This document shows, piece after piece, positions 1 to 8,299 of a DNA stretch of 64,000 bases (positions are counted from its first letter, which is position 1; each line of letters starts with the position of its first letter). The notes under the pieces were generated by a model. It did no database searches. It had not been told where the DNA came from and saw only the letters and a list, made by a program, of their open reading frames with translations. The translations under genes were made by a program, and so were the position numbers. The DNA is from Luteococcus sp038433155 (GTDB lineage: Bacteria > Actinomycetota > Actinomycetes > Propionibacteriales > Propionibacteriaceae), in NCBI RefSeq assembly GCF_038433155.1, contig NZ_JBCDMW010000001.1, forward strand, positions 1-64,000, read 5' to 3'.

Positions 1-610
1 GCTCCACCTCGGCATCCGCGACGGTGATCATGCCACCCTCACCCGAGGTCATGTTCTTGGTCGGGTACAGGGAGAACGCACCAAACGTGCCCCACGACCC
101 CACCGCAGTACCATCCAGCGACGCGCCATGAGCCTGCGCGGCATCCTCGAACAGCAGCAGGCCGTGCTTGTCCGCGATCTCCTTGAGCGCCTTCATGTTG
201 GCCGGATGCCCATACAGGTGCACCGGCATGATGCCCTTGGTCTTGTCCGTGATCGACGCCTCGACACTCTTCGGGTCCAAGCAGAAGGAATCCGGCTCGA
301 TGTCGGCAAAGACCGGGGTCGCACCCGTCAACGCCACCGAGTTCGCCGTCGCCGCGAAAGTGAACGACGGCACGATCACCTCGTCACCAGCAGCGATACC
401 CGCGGACAACAGACCAATGTGCAGGGCCGACGTGCCCGAGTTCACCGCCACGGCCTGACGGCCCGGGGTGAACTGCGCCGCGAACTCGGCCTCGAAATCA
501 GCCACCTCCTGGCCCTGGGCCAGCATGCCGGTACGCATCACACGCGTGACGGCCTCGATCTCCTCCTCGCCAACAATCGGCTTGGCCGGCGGGATGAACG
601 CTTCAGTCAC
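1..610 (-). CDS. DegT/DnrJ/EryC1/StrS-family sugar aminotransferase (3' part outside window)
   Basis: PLP-dependent aminotransferase expected to aminate a keto sugar-nucleotide for a surface polysaccharide. Only the N-terminal ~203 residues are in the window; the gene runs off the left edge. Visible family marks are the N-terminal KPIVGEEEIEAV segment, the GTSALH cofactor-binding region, FEDAAQAHGA (PLP-ring Asp) and YPTKNMTSGEGG, whose Lys is the expected Schiff-base lysine. The GTG start at 610 overlaps the stop of the upstream acetyltransferase (GTGA), so the two are translationally coupled. Paired with a WbpD-like acetyltransferase, a WbpE-like role (making a 3-amino sugar that the partner acetylates) is a reasonable inference; the exact sugar cannot be told from sequence. 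Confidence 0.93.
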   Translation of the reverse strand, partial: MTEAFIPPAKPIVGEEEIEAVTRVMRTGMLAQGQEVADFEAEFAAQFTPGRQAVAVNSGTSALHIGLLSAGIAAGDEVIVPSFTFAATANSVALTGATPVFADIEPDSFCLDPKSVEASITDKTKGIMPVHLYGHPANMKALKEIADKHGLLLFEDAAQAHGASLDGTAVGSWGTFGAFSLYPTKNMTSGEGGMITVADAEVE

Positions 611-1254
611 TTGTCTTCCTCCATGTCGGTGCTGGCGGACCCCTCGGCCACCAGGGTCAAAACCTCGTTGTCCTCGACGAACACATCGCCCGTCTTCTCG
701 TCGCGGAACTGCTTCTTGCCAGCAGCGTCCGTGCCGTCCTCGGCCAGCGGAAAGCCGGAGCGGCCCACCCATTTGATCCGACGCGCCGGAACACCAGCCA
801 CCAGCGCGTAGTCCGGAACGTCCTTGACCACCACGGAACCCGCCGCGACGGTGGCCCAGCGGCCAATCGTCACCGGGGCGACGCAGGTGGCGCGGGCACC
901 CACGGAGCAACCCTCCTTCAGGGTCACCCCCACCGGCTCCCAGTCCGAGGCCGACTTGACCGTGCCATCCGGATTGATCGCGCGCGGGAAATGGTCATTA
1001 GTCAGCACCACCGCCGGGCCAATGAACACGCCGTCCTCCAGATGGGCCGGCTCGTAGACCAGCGCGTAGTTCTGGATCTTGCAGTTGTTGCCCACATGCA
1101 CGCCCTCACCGATGTAGGCGCCACGACCGACGATCACATTGGTCCCGAGCTCGGCGCCGTGGCGCACCTGCGCCAGGTGCCAGACCGAGGAGCCGTCACC
1201 GATGGTGACGCCGTCATCCAGATCAGCGGTGGGTTGAATGCGTACGTTGTTCAC
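607..1254 (-). CDS. Left-handed beta-helix sugar N-acetyltransferase (WbpD/WlbB-like)
   Basis: 215-residue hexapeptide-repeat acyltransferase. After VNNVRIQPTADLDDGV come imperfect hexapeptide turns (TIGDGSSVWH, IVGRGAYIGEGVHVG, FIGPAVVLTNDHFPRA) through to VVVKDVPDYALVAGVPARRIKWV, the usual closing segment. TNDHFPRAINPDG is the motif region seen in UDP-2-acetamido-3-amino-2,3-dideoxyglucuronate acetyltransferases. The start is GTG at 1254, preceded by a clear GGAGG about 7 nt upstream; an upstream in-frame extension to 1554 lacks homology-like content. Together with the coupled aminotransferase downstream it probably finishes a 2,3-diacetamido sugar nucleotide. The family is secure; the exact substrate is inferred. 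Confidence 0.9.
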   Translation of the reverse strand: MNNVRIQPTADLDDGVTIGDGSSVWHLAQVRHGAELGTNVIVGRGAYIGEGVHVGNNCKIQNYALVYEPAHLEDGVFIGPAVVLTNDHFPRAINPDGTVKSASDWEPVGVTLKEGCSVGARATCVAPVTIGRWATVAAGSVVVKDVPDYALVAGVPARRIKWVGRSGFPLAEDGTDAAGKKQFRDEKTGDVFVEDNEVLTLVAEGSASTDMEEDK

Positions 1255-1389
1255 TTGGCCTCCACAGGCAGGTGTCGAATCTCTCCACAGGCTACCGCGT
1301 CCGGTATTGCAGCATGAAGGCGACGCGACGAAAGGCCCACCGAAGCATTCATGACGGGCATGCGGTGTGTGGGCCGGTAGCATCGCAGC

Positions 1390-2055
1390 GTGGAGAATGA
1401 CGAGACCTTTGACCTGATCGGCTACGTGACCGGTCTGAAGCGCTTCCTGGTGCCCGCCGCCCTGGTGGGTCTGGTGACGATGATCGCGGTCAGCCTGCTG
1501 GGGATGCGGGGCGGCCCCGTCTCGGCTCCCGAGGAGCACGCGGCCAAGGCCCACGTGATGGTGCAGCCGAAGGCCTCCGAGACCGCCATGAGCAATCCGC
1601 AGGTGGAGCTGCTGCCCCAGCTGATGCGCACCTTCGTCGCTCTGGAGGACGTGCCGCTGTTCACCGAGGCCGTCTCCAAGAAGCTGGGCGGCACCCCCAC
1701 CTCCGACGAGGTGCGGGACCGCTGCACCATCTTCTGGGGCGGCGGCTCGCTGCTGCTGGCCATCAACGCAAAGGCGCCCAGCGAGGAGGAGGCCCTCAAG
1801 CTGGGCCAGGCGTGCGCCGAGGAGCTGGTGGAGCTGGCTCCGCAGATCATCAAGGAGCCCAAGGCCGAGATGCCCACCCTGGTGCTGGTGGAGGACGCCA
1901 AGACGGTGACCCAGACCGACGACGGCACGATGACGGCGCCGTCGCGCTTCGCCGGCGTGCGCAATGGGATCGCCGCCGGCCTGGTGGCCGCCCTGCTGGC
2001 CGCCGTCGTGCTGGACTGGCGCAGCGCCCGGCGCCGCAACAAGTCCGCGGCCTGA
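1390..2055 (+). CDS. Wzz-like polysaccharide co-polymerase / chain-length regulator
   Basis: 221 residues with the layout of a polysaccharide co-polymerase lacking a kinase domain: a short cytoplasmic start (FDLIGYVTGLKR), a membrane segment at about 20-40, a predicted external domain at about 45-185, and a second membrane helix at about 190-210 followed by the basic tail RSARRRNKSAA. It begins with GTG and is divergent from the acetyltransferase across a 135 bp gap that must hold both promoters. Its stop overlaps the start of the downstream O-antigen-ligase-like gene (TGATG). The role, setting the length of a Wzy-made polymer, is inferred from topology and context rather than from strong motifs. 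Confidence 0.72.
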   Translation: MENDETFDLIGYVTGLKRFLVPAALVGLVTMIAVSLLGMRGGPVSAPEEHAAKAHVMVQPKASETAMSNPQVELLPQLMRTFVALEDVPLFTEAVSKKLGGTPTSDEVRDRCTIFWGGGSLLLAINAKAPSEEEALKLGQACAEELVELAPQIIKEPKAEMPTLVLVEDAKTVTQTDDGTMTAPSRFAGVRNGIAAGLVAALLAAVVLDWRSARRRNKSAA

Positions 2056-3368
2056 TGCCCGTCATCCCCCGGCTGCTGCTGCCCCGGCTGCGCCTGACCG
2101 GGCCGATCGAGCGGCGGGATGCGACGCTGCTGCTCACCCTGGCCGGCGCCCTGATCACGGCCCGGGTGCCGATGAGCTTCCTGGCGCTGCTGGGGCTGCC
2201 CGCGGTGGTGATTGCCGTCCAGGGTTGGCGACGCGGGGTGCGCTGGCCGCTGGCGCTGCGTCGGCTGCTGGCCTGGTGCGCGGGCGCCTCGCTGGTCTCG
2301 GTGCTGGTCTTTGTCCCGCAGCAGCTGCCCAGCACCGCCAACAACTTCGTGGTGATCCTGGCCGCCATCCTGATGGCCGGCGCGGTCTTCTCCACCGGAC
2401 GGATGACGCGGGCGGCGGACCGGCTGCTGGACGGCCTCTACCTGGGCCTGCTGCTGACCTGGGCAATCTCGGTCTTCGAGGCCGTCACGGGCTTCAAGTT
2501 CATCAGCGTGCTCTACCCCGGCGGGAACACCACGGCCGCCATCGTGCGCAACCGGTTCTATGTCAGCGCCTTCTTCCCGAACTACAACGACTACTCGGTG
2601 GCGATGGTGCTGCTGTGCACCGTGATCCTGGCCAAGCTGGTCTTCCAGCACGACGCGTCGCTGCCGGTGCGGCTGGGCCGGTGGGCCATCCTGGGCAGCG
2701 CGGCCTTCTTCATCACCCACATGGGCTCCCGCGGCTGCCTGCTGGGCCTGGCCGCCGCCACCCTGGTGATCCTGGCGCTCTCGGTGCGCACGCTGCGGCC
2801 CCGGGCCATCCGGGAACGGGCCGTCTTCTGCTTCCTGCTGGTCTGCTCCGGCGGCGCGGTGGGGCTGGCGCTGAGCCCGTGGATGCAGGACAACTCGAAC
2901 TTCCAGCGGGTGGCGATTGCCCAGCTGATTGGCAAGGTGCTGGCGGGTGAGCCGGTGCGGACCCTGATCGGCTTCGGTTCCTATGCCGAATACACCCGGG
3001 CCGCGGGGCTGCGCTTCACCCGCACCCTGATGGACCCGCACAACCTGCTGATTGAGGTGGTGCTCTGGTACGGCCTGCCGGCCCTGGCCTTCTACCTGGC
3101 CTGCTGGTGGACCGTCGTGCACCGCGGGCTGCTCACCCGTCGGCCCAATCCCGGCTGGCGCGCGGTCAGCGCCGTCACGGTCACCGCGCTCTACCCGCTG
3201 CTGGGCGTGGTCACCTCCTCCACCCTGCGCTATCACCTGGTGTGGCTGTGGCTGATCGTCGCCATGGCGCACGTGCGCCGGTGGCACCTGGCAGAGCGGG
3301 CGCAGCAGCTTGCTGCCGCGGACTCCGCTCAGGCCCCGGCCGCGGTGCCGGCCAGGGCCACCAGCTGA
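2055..3368 (+). CDS. O-antigen ligase/polymerase-like membrane protein (Wzy/WaaL superfamily)
   Basis: 437-residue polytopic protein with about 10-12 predicted membrane helices. The superfamily mark is the late periplasmic loop MDPHNLLIEVVLWYGLPAL, the PHN...E.G pattern found in O-antigen polymerases and ligases, preceded by a large loop containing FGSYAEYTRAAG. It is translationally coupled to the Wzz-like gene (ATG at 2055 within TGATG), which favours a polymerase (Wzy) role for this copy. Its last 40 bp overlap the end of the convergent glycosyltransferase gene. A second superfamily member lies at 4576-5931, so one of the two may be a ligase that attaches the finished polymer. Confidence 0.85.
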   Translation: MPVIPRLLLPRLRLTGPIERRDATLLLTLAGALITARVPMSFLALLGLPAVVIAVQGWRRGVRWPLALRRLLAWCAGASLVSVLVFVPQQLPSTANNFVVILAAILMAGAVFSTGRMTRAADRLLDGLYLGLLLTWAISVFEAVTGFKFISVLYPGGNTTAAIVRNRFYVSAFFPNYNDYSVAMVLLCTVILAKLVFQHDASLPVRLGRWAILGSAAFFITHMGSRGCLLGLAAATLVILALSVRTLRPRAIRERAVFCFLLVCSGGAVGLALSPWMQDNSNFQRVAIAQLIGKVLAGEPVRTLIGFGSYAEYTRAAGLRFTRTLMDPHNLLIEVVLWYGLPALAFYLACWWTVVHRGLLTRRPNPGWRAVSAVTVTALYPLLGVVTSSTLRYHLVWLWLIVAMAHVRRWHLAERAQQLAAADSAQAPAAVPARATS

Positions 3369-4579
3369 GCCATCAGCGACGGGTAGTTCCTGGCCTGGTC
3401 ATGGCCGTCGGCGACGACCTTCCGGGCGGCCGCGCGCTCCGCCGGATCCTTGGCCCGGCCGTGCCAGCGCCAAAGGGCGTCGGCCAGCTCCGCACCGTCG
3501 GGCGCCGCCGAGAGCAGCTCGCCGCCCGGGCCGGCCGCCGGCACCAGGTCCGGGATGCCGCCCACCGCGGGCGCCAGGCTGGGCACGCCGAAGGCCATCG
3601 CCTCCATGATGGAGACCGGCACCCCCTCGGACTCCGAGGTGTTGACGAACAAGTCCACCGGGCCGGCGTGGAGGTGCTGCCGGACGGTGGCATTGTCCAC
3701 GCTGCCGGGCAGCCGGACGTGCAGGTTGGGCAGCCCGGCCAGCGCCTGGACCCTGGCCTGGAGGTCGTCGAAGAGCTCACCGGCGCCGAAGTGGGTCCAG
3801 CGCACCTGCAGTTCCGGGTGCTGCCGGCAGAGCAGCTCCAGGGCGTCGACCAGCCGGTCCACCCGCTTGACCGGGTAGAGCTGGGCGGTGCTCAGCAGGT
3901 GCAGCTCCCCGTCCGGTGAGCTCGGGGCCGGCTCCGCCGGCAGCTCGACGCCCAGGGGGCTGAGCTGCACGATCCGGGGCGGCAGCCCGTACTGCTCGAT
4001 CACGGTGCGCCGGCCGTCGGTGGAGATGGCCAGCTGGGCGTCCAGCTGCGGACCCAGCAGCCGCTTCAGCCCCAGATAGCCGCTGGGATGCCGGCTCTCG
4101 TACAGGTCCCGGCCGTGCGCGCGGGTGACCACATGCCCGACGCCCGCGCCCTTGAGCAGCTGCGCACCATAGGTCCAGACATCCCACCAGTAGGTATAGA
4201 CGACGTCGATCGGTCCGTGCTGGGCAATCCAGGCAGCCAGCGCGTCGCGATGCGCCAGGGCGCCGCCGACGCTGCGCACCACCTCCGTGGCGGTGGCCCG
4301 GTTCAGCCGTCGGTGGCGGGCCAGCCAGAGCAGTTCCCGGCGCAGCAGGGGGTGGCCAAGCGCCCGCAGCCGGGCGCGCTTGCGCTGGGCCGGGGTGATC
4401 CGGTTGATGCAGTCGTCGACGCGGACCCCGTCGGGCAGCGGCCGGGGCTCGCCGTCCATGTGCCAGGGCATCACGATCACCTCGGCGTCCTCCCGGGCCC
4501 AGTAGGGCGCCTCGGGCTCGACGAACTGTTCCCCCGGCAGCCAGGGGAAGGCGCGGGTGATGATCACGATCCGGGTCAT
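3329..4579 (-). CDS. GT4-family glycosyltransferase
   Basis: 416-residue GT-B glycosyltransferase. The N-terminal MTRIVIITRAFPWLPGEQF fits an acceptor-side Rossmann domain. The C-terminal domain carries the donor-binding features of GT4: LLSTAQLYPVKRVDRLVDAL, and the E-x7-E signature in ESEGVPVSIMEAMAFGVP followed by VGGIPDLV. It would transfer a sugar from a nucleotide donor to the growing polysaccharide at the cytoplasmic face. The ATG at 4579 overlaps the stop of the upstream Wzy/WaaL-like gene (ATGA), so they form an operon; the 3' end overlaps the convergent polymerase gene by 40 bp. Confidence 0.93.
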   Translation of the reverse strand: MTRIVIITRAFPWLPGEQFVEPEAPYWAREDAEVIVMPWHMDGEPRPLPDGVRVDDCINRITPAQRKRARLRALGHPLLRRELLWLARHRRLNRATATEVVRSVGGALAHRDALAAWIAQHGPIDVVYTYWWDVWTYGAQLLKGAGVGHVVTRAHGRDLYESRHPSGYLGLKRLLGPQLDAQLAISTDGRRTVIEQYGLPPRIVQLSPLGVELPAEPAPSSPDGELHLLSTAQLYPVKRVDRLVDALELLCRQHPELQVRWTHFGAGELFDDLQARVQALAGLPNLHVRLPGSVDNATVRQHLHAGPVDLFVNTSESEGVPVSIMEAMAFGVPSLAPAVGGIPDLVPAAGPGGELLSAAPDGAELADALWRWHGRAKDPAERAAARKVVADGHDQARNYPSLMAQLVALAGTAAGA

Positions 4580-5931
4580 GCGGGCTCCTCACCGGCGGTG
4601 GGGTGGTGGTCGGCGGTGGACGGCGCCGGATCGACGCCCCGGCGGCCACCCACCCCCAGCAACAGGGCGACCACCAGCCACCACCAGAAACTGACGGCGT
4701 AGTTCTTGAACAGGTAGAAGTCGAACAGGAAGGCCGGGATGGTGGCCACGACGGCCAGCAGCGGCAGCACGTCGGCAAGCGCGGCGGTTCCCCGCTCCGC
4801 GGCCAGGGCCCGCCAGCGTCGCCACGCCACCACCAGCACAGTGCCCAGCAGAACCAGCAGCGGCACCATCCCCAGCAAGCCCAGCTCCACCAGCACCCCG
4901 AGGAAGACCGAGTGCGGGTTGGTCACGGCCCGCCCGAAGCCCGTCTGCACCAGCCCCCGCCACGGGATGGGCGCCAGACCGGTCTCGAAGGCATACCAGG
5001 GCCACAGCCGCCCGGACCCGATCCCGAAGACCTGGTTCTCCCAGCTGGTCTGCCACGCCTGGAGGGCGGTGGCCAGATTGGCCTGGCGGCCCAGGTCACC
5101 GCTGGTCAGCAGCCGGCTGGAGCCGGGGACGAAGGCCAGCACCGCCCCCAGCAGCACCGCCACCCCGCCCAGCAGGGCACCGGCCAGCCGGGCATGACCG
5201 CGCAGCCCGTAGAGCAGCACCATCAGCGTGATGAAGCACAGCAGACAGGCCAGCCCGGCCCGGGAACCGGTGAGCAGGATGCCGGCGGCGCACAGGGCGG
5301 CTCCGGCCAGGCTCACCACCCGTCGCTCCCCCCGCAGCCCGGCGGCCAGCAGGATCCCCAGGCACAGCAGCAGCACGACGTGGAAGATGGCGGCGCCGCC
5401 CATCCCGGTGCCCAGCCGGATGGAGTGCCGGGCCAGCATGGTCCGGGGCCCCGCCAGCAGGGTGGTGGCGGTGATGGTGACGGCCCCCAGCCACAGCGCC
5501 TGCCGGGCCCTGGCACCACCGATGGCCGCGGCCAGACCCCAGGCCGCCAGCATGGTGACCACGGCCGTCGCCAGCGGGAAGAACAGGTAGTGCCGCCCGA
5601 TCACCACCCAGGGCTTCAGGATGCGCGGCAGGATGGTCTGCGACGCGCTCCAGAACGCCCAGCCGAACAGCACCAGGCCGCTGGCCAGGACCACCCGCCC
5701 GGCCCGGGTCAGGGCGTCGCGACGCAGCAGCGCGGGCAGGCAGAGCAGGGACAACCCGGTGAAGCCGATCAGGAAGAAGGACCACAGCTCCGGCTTCCCG
5801 TGCAGGCCGATCCGCAGGTCGACGAACTGCATCGCGGCCAGCCCCAGGGCCAGCAGGGCCAGGGGAAGATCCGGCCGGGAGGGCACCAACCGGGACAGGC
5901 GGGCGGCGGGAAGCTGGGGGGCGGTACTCAC
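4576..5931 (-). CDS. Second O-antigen ligase/polymerase-like membrane protein
   Basis: 451 residues, about 11-12 predicted membrane helices. The diagnostic loop is FGRAVTNPHSVFLGVLVELG, matching the PH[NS]..l..l.E.G pattern of the Wzy/WaaL superfamily, with FGIGSGRLWPWYAFE before it. The start is GTG at 5931. It is coupled to the GT4 gene downstream by an ATGA overlap. Whether this or the 2055-3368 protein is the polymerase cannot be settled from sequence: this one travels with a glycosyltransferase, the other with the Wzz-like regulator, so this is the more likely ligase. Confidence 0.85.
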   Translation of the reverse strand: MSTAPQLPAARLSRLVPSRPDLPLALLALGLAAMQFVDLRIGLHGKPELWSFFLIGFTGLSLLCLPALLRRDALTRAGRVVLASGLVLFGWAFWSASQTILPRILKPWVVIGRHYLFFPLATAVVTMLAAWGLAAAIGGARARQALWLGAVTITATTLLAGPRTMLARHSIRLGTGMGGAAIFHVVLLLCLGILLAAGLRGERRVVSLAGAALCAAGILLTGSRAGLACLLCFITLMVLLYGLRGHARLAGALLGGVAVLLGAVLAFVPGSSRLLTSGDLGRQANLATALQAWQTSWENQVFGIGSGRLWPWYAFETGLAPIPWRGLVQTGFGRAVTNPHSVFLGVLVELGLLGMVPLLVLLGTVLVVAWRRWRALAAERGTAALADVLPLLAVVATIPAFLFDFYLFKNYAVSFWWWLVVALLLGVGGRRGVDPAPSTADHHPTAGEEPA

Positions 5932-5974
5932 GCCAGCAGCCTAGCCCCGGGCGGGGCGTCGGTAGGATCGACGC

Positions 5975-7096
5975 ATGTTCGACACCCAGGCCCGTCGCAT
6001 GGTCTTCCACACGCCCCTGCCGCTGAACCGCCAGGCCACCACGGCCAGCGGGATCCGCCCGGTGCGGATGCGGGACGCCTTCGAGGAGCTGGGCTACGAG
6101 GTGTGGGAGGTCACCGGCTACGCCAAGGAGCGGGCGACGGCGGCCCGTCGGGTCCGGGAGGCGCTGGCCGCCGGCACCACCTTTGACTTCTGCTATTCCG
6201 AATCGTCCACCATGCCGACGTCGATGACGGACCCGCACCACCTGCCGCTGCACCCGCGGCTGGACTTCACCCTGCTGGGTGCGCTGCGCGCCGCCGGCAC
6301 CCCGGTGGGGCTCTTCTACCGGGACATCCACTGGTCCCTGGACAGCTACGGCGCCGGGATGAACCCGCTCAAGAAGCACGCGGCGCTGGCGGCCTACCGC
6401 TATGACCTGCGTGCCTACCAGCGCTGCCTGAACGTGCTCTACCTGCCGTCGGCCGAGATGGCGCCGCATGTGCCGGTCGGCACCCTGCGCACCCGGGCCC
6501 TGCCACCGGGCCATGCCATGCCCGCGGTGAGCGAGCCGCCCGCCGACGGGGTGCACCTGTTCTATGTCGGCGGCCTGGGCGGCCACTACCACCTGCCCAA
6601 GCTGTTGGAGGCGGTGCAGCTGGTGGCCGCGGAGGGCCATGACGTGAGCCTGACCATGTGTACCCACGCCAACCAGTTCGAGGGCCAGAAGGAGCACTAC
6701 GAGGCCTTCCTGGGTGGCCCGGTCCGGGTGGTGCATGCCTCCGGGGAGGAGCTGGCCCCCTACTATGCGCAGGCCAACACCGCGGCCCTGTTCGTGGAGC
6801 CGCACGACTACTGGACCTTCGCCGCCCCGGTGAAGATGTACGAGTACGTCGGTCAGGCCCGGCCGATCCTGGCCAGCGAGGGCACGCTGTGTGGGGAGGT
6901 GGTGCGGGAGAACGGCTTCGGCTGGACCATCCCGTACACCGTGGAGGCGGCCGCGGACCTGCTGCGCGACCTGGCCCGACACCCGGAACGGATCCGGGAG
7001 CAGCACCAGCAGCTGGTGGCGCATCGCGTCGAGCACTCCTGGCTGCAGCGCGCCCGGACCGTGGCCGAGGACCTGTCCCCCGCCGAGCCGGCCTGA
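5975..7096 (+). CDS. GT-B glycosyltransferase of polysaccharide locus
   Basis: 373-residue predicted glycosyltransferase. The N-terminal half has a short MVFHTPLPLN strand and an RPVRMRDAFEELGYEV helix. The C-terminal half has HLFYVGGLGGHYHLPKLLEAV (donor-domain first strand and loop) and the late motif PVKMYEYVGQARPILASEGT, the K..EY...G.P.LA element common in GT4-like enzymes; the classic E-x7-E is not obvious. It sits alone on the plus strand, divergent from the ligase-like gene with a 43 bp gap and convergent with the next glycosyltransferase. Donor and acceptor are unknown. Confidence 0.85.
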   Translation: MFDTQARRMVFHTPLPLNRQATTASGIRPVRMRDAFEELGYEVWEVTGYAKERATAARRVREALAAGTTFDFCYSESSTMPTSMTDPHHLPLHPRLDFTLLGALRAAGTPVGLFYRDIHWSLDSYGAGMNPLKKHAALAAYRYDLRAYQRCLNVLYLPSAEMAPHVPVGTLRTRALPPGHAMPAVSEPPADGVHLFYVGGLGGHYHLPKLLEAVQLVAAEGHDVSLTMCTHANQFEGQKEHYEAFLGGPVRVVHASGEELAPYYAQANTAALFVEPHDYWTFAAPVKMYEYVGQARPILASEGTLCGEVVRENGFGWTIPYTVEAAADLLRDLARHPERIREQHQQLVAHRVEHSWLQRARTVAEDLSPAEPA

Positions 7097-7124
7097 CGGC
7101 TCACCGGGGCGGGCTCATCGGGGC

Positions 7125-8180
7125 TCACAGGGGCCTGGGTTCCACCCCAAGGAAGGCGGCCAGCTGGTTGGCGGAGTGGCGCCCGTCGTGCCAGCGCTGG
7201 ACGAAGGCGGTGCCGCGCGCGGCCGTCTCCCGGGACGCCTCCCGGTCCGCCACCAGGCCCCGGATCACCTCTTCCAGGCTGTCCGGGGTGGCGTCCACCA
7301 GGGGTGGGGCCGCCGGCATCACGTCGACGGTGCTCTGCCCCACCGCGGCCACGGTGACCCGGCCGCTGGCCATCGCCTCGATCGCGGTGACGCCGTAGGT
7401 GCCGGCCAGCAGCTGGTCGATCACGATGTCCACTGTGCGCAGGAAGCCGGGCACCTCCCGGTGCGGCATCCGCGGCGGGGTGACGTATTCCACCAGTCCC
7501 TCGTCGTGCAGCCTGCGCAGCACGGGCTCCACGTACTGGGTGCCCTTGATCGGCGGGACGGCGCGGCTGGGCATGTGCAGCACCCGCGGCACCCGTCGCT
7601 CCAGCAGCGGAGCGTCGTTCAGGTAGCCCGACGGGTCCAGGCAGATCGGCAGCCAGGTGGCGTCGGGCTGGTCCTGCAACAGGTCCGGAGTGGAGACGAA
7701 CAGCGGCACCCCGGCGCTCTGGGCAATCCGGTTGTTGCGGTCCGCGCGGGCCTGCTGCACCTGCCGCCAGGCCTCGTCGCCCTCCAGGAAGTAGGAGTGC
7801 TGGTGGCGGGCGATGTGCGCATCGGGCCGACGGATGTCCGTGCCGTGCGCCAGCAGCGCGACGGGGAAGCCGGCCTCGCGTAGGAAGGCGACGTCGGCGG
7901 CCAGGTCCCGGCGCTGCGGCACCTGGAAGAAGGTCTGGTAGCCGTCCAGCGCCACATGGCTGTAGCGACGCAGGAAGGACTTCATCCGGGCCTTGCGCAG
8001 CAGCGGTGCGAAGAAGACCGGTGCCGGGATCTGACGGTCCGTGTCGAACCGGAATTCATGCCGCCGCACCGGGCCCCGGTTGAAGGAGTCGGCGGGCACC
8101 CCGAGGTGGCGCTCGACGGCCTTGGCCCAGGCGTGGGCCTGCCCGGCATAGTTGGCGGGGCCGATCGCAAGACGTGTCAT
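7125..8180 (-). CDS. Glycosyltransferase-like protein of polysaccharide locus
   Basis: 351-residue protein starting MTRLAIGPANYAGQAHAWA, the glycine-containing first loop of many GT-B enzymes. The C-terminal part shows VLHMPSRAVPPIKGTQYVEP (the phosphate-contact region of glycosyltransferases acting on wall polymers) and DIVIDQLLAGTYGVTAIEAM followed by ASGR, the donor-site E..ASG element. The order of elements fits a diverged GT4-type fold. It is convergent with the 5975-7096 gene (28 bp gap) and divergent from the flippase. Substrate unknown; a role in the same polymer is inferred from location. Confidence 0.8.
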   Translation of the reverse strand: MTRLAIGPANYAGQAHAWAKAVERHLGVPADSFNRGPVRRHEFRFDTDRQIPAPVFFAPLLRKARMKSFLRRYSHVALDGYQTFFQVPQRRDLAADVAFLREAGFPVALLAHGTDIRRPDAHIARHQHSYFLEGDEAWRQVQQARADRNNRIAQSAGVPLFVSTPDLLQDQPDATWLPICLDPSGYLNDAPLLERRVPRVLHMPSRAVPPIKGTQYVEPVLRRLHDEGLVEYVTPPRMPHREVPGFLRTVDIVIDQLLAGTYGVTAIEAMASGRVTVAAVGQSTVDVMPAAPPLVDATPDSLEEVIRGLVADREASRETAARGTAFVQRWHDGRHSANQLAAFLGVEPRPL

Positions 8181-8299
8181 CAGCTCATTCCTTCCCAGAC
8201 TGCGTCCATGCTCGCACAGGTCACCGACGTCGGCTCTCAGCCGATGCCGGGAGGGCCCGGGTTAGGCTTGCCCCCGCCGACCTTCCCCGTAGGAGACTG

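Noticed and set aside
128..811. Long plus-strand open frame opposite the aminotransferase and acetyltransferase genes
   Set aside because: It is the complement of well-matched DegT and hexapeptide genes; GC-rich DNA leaves antisense frames open by chance.
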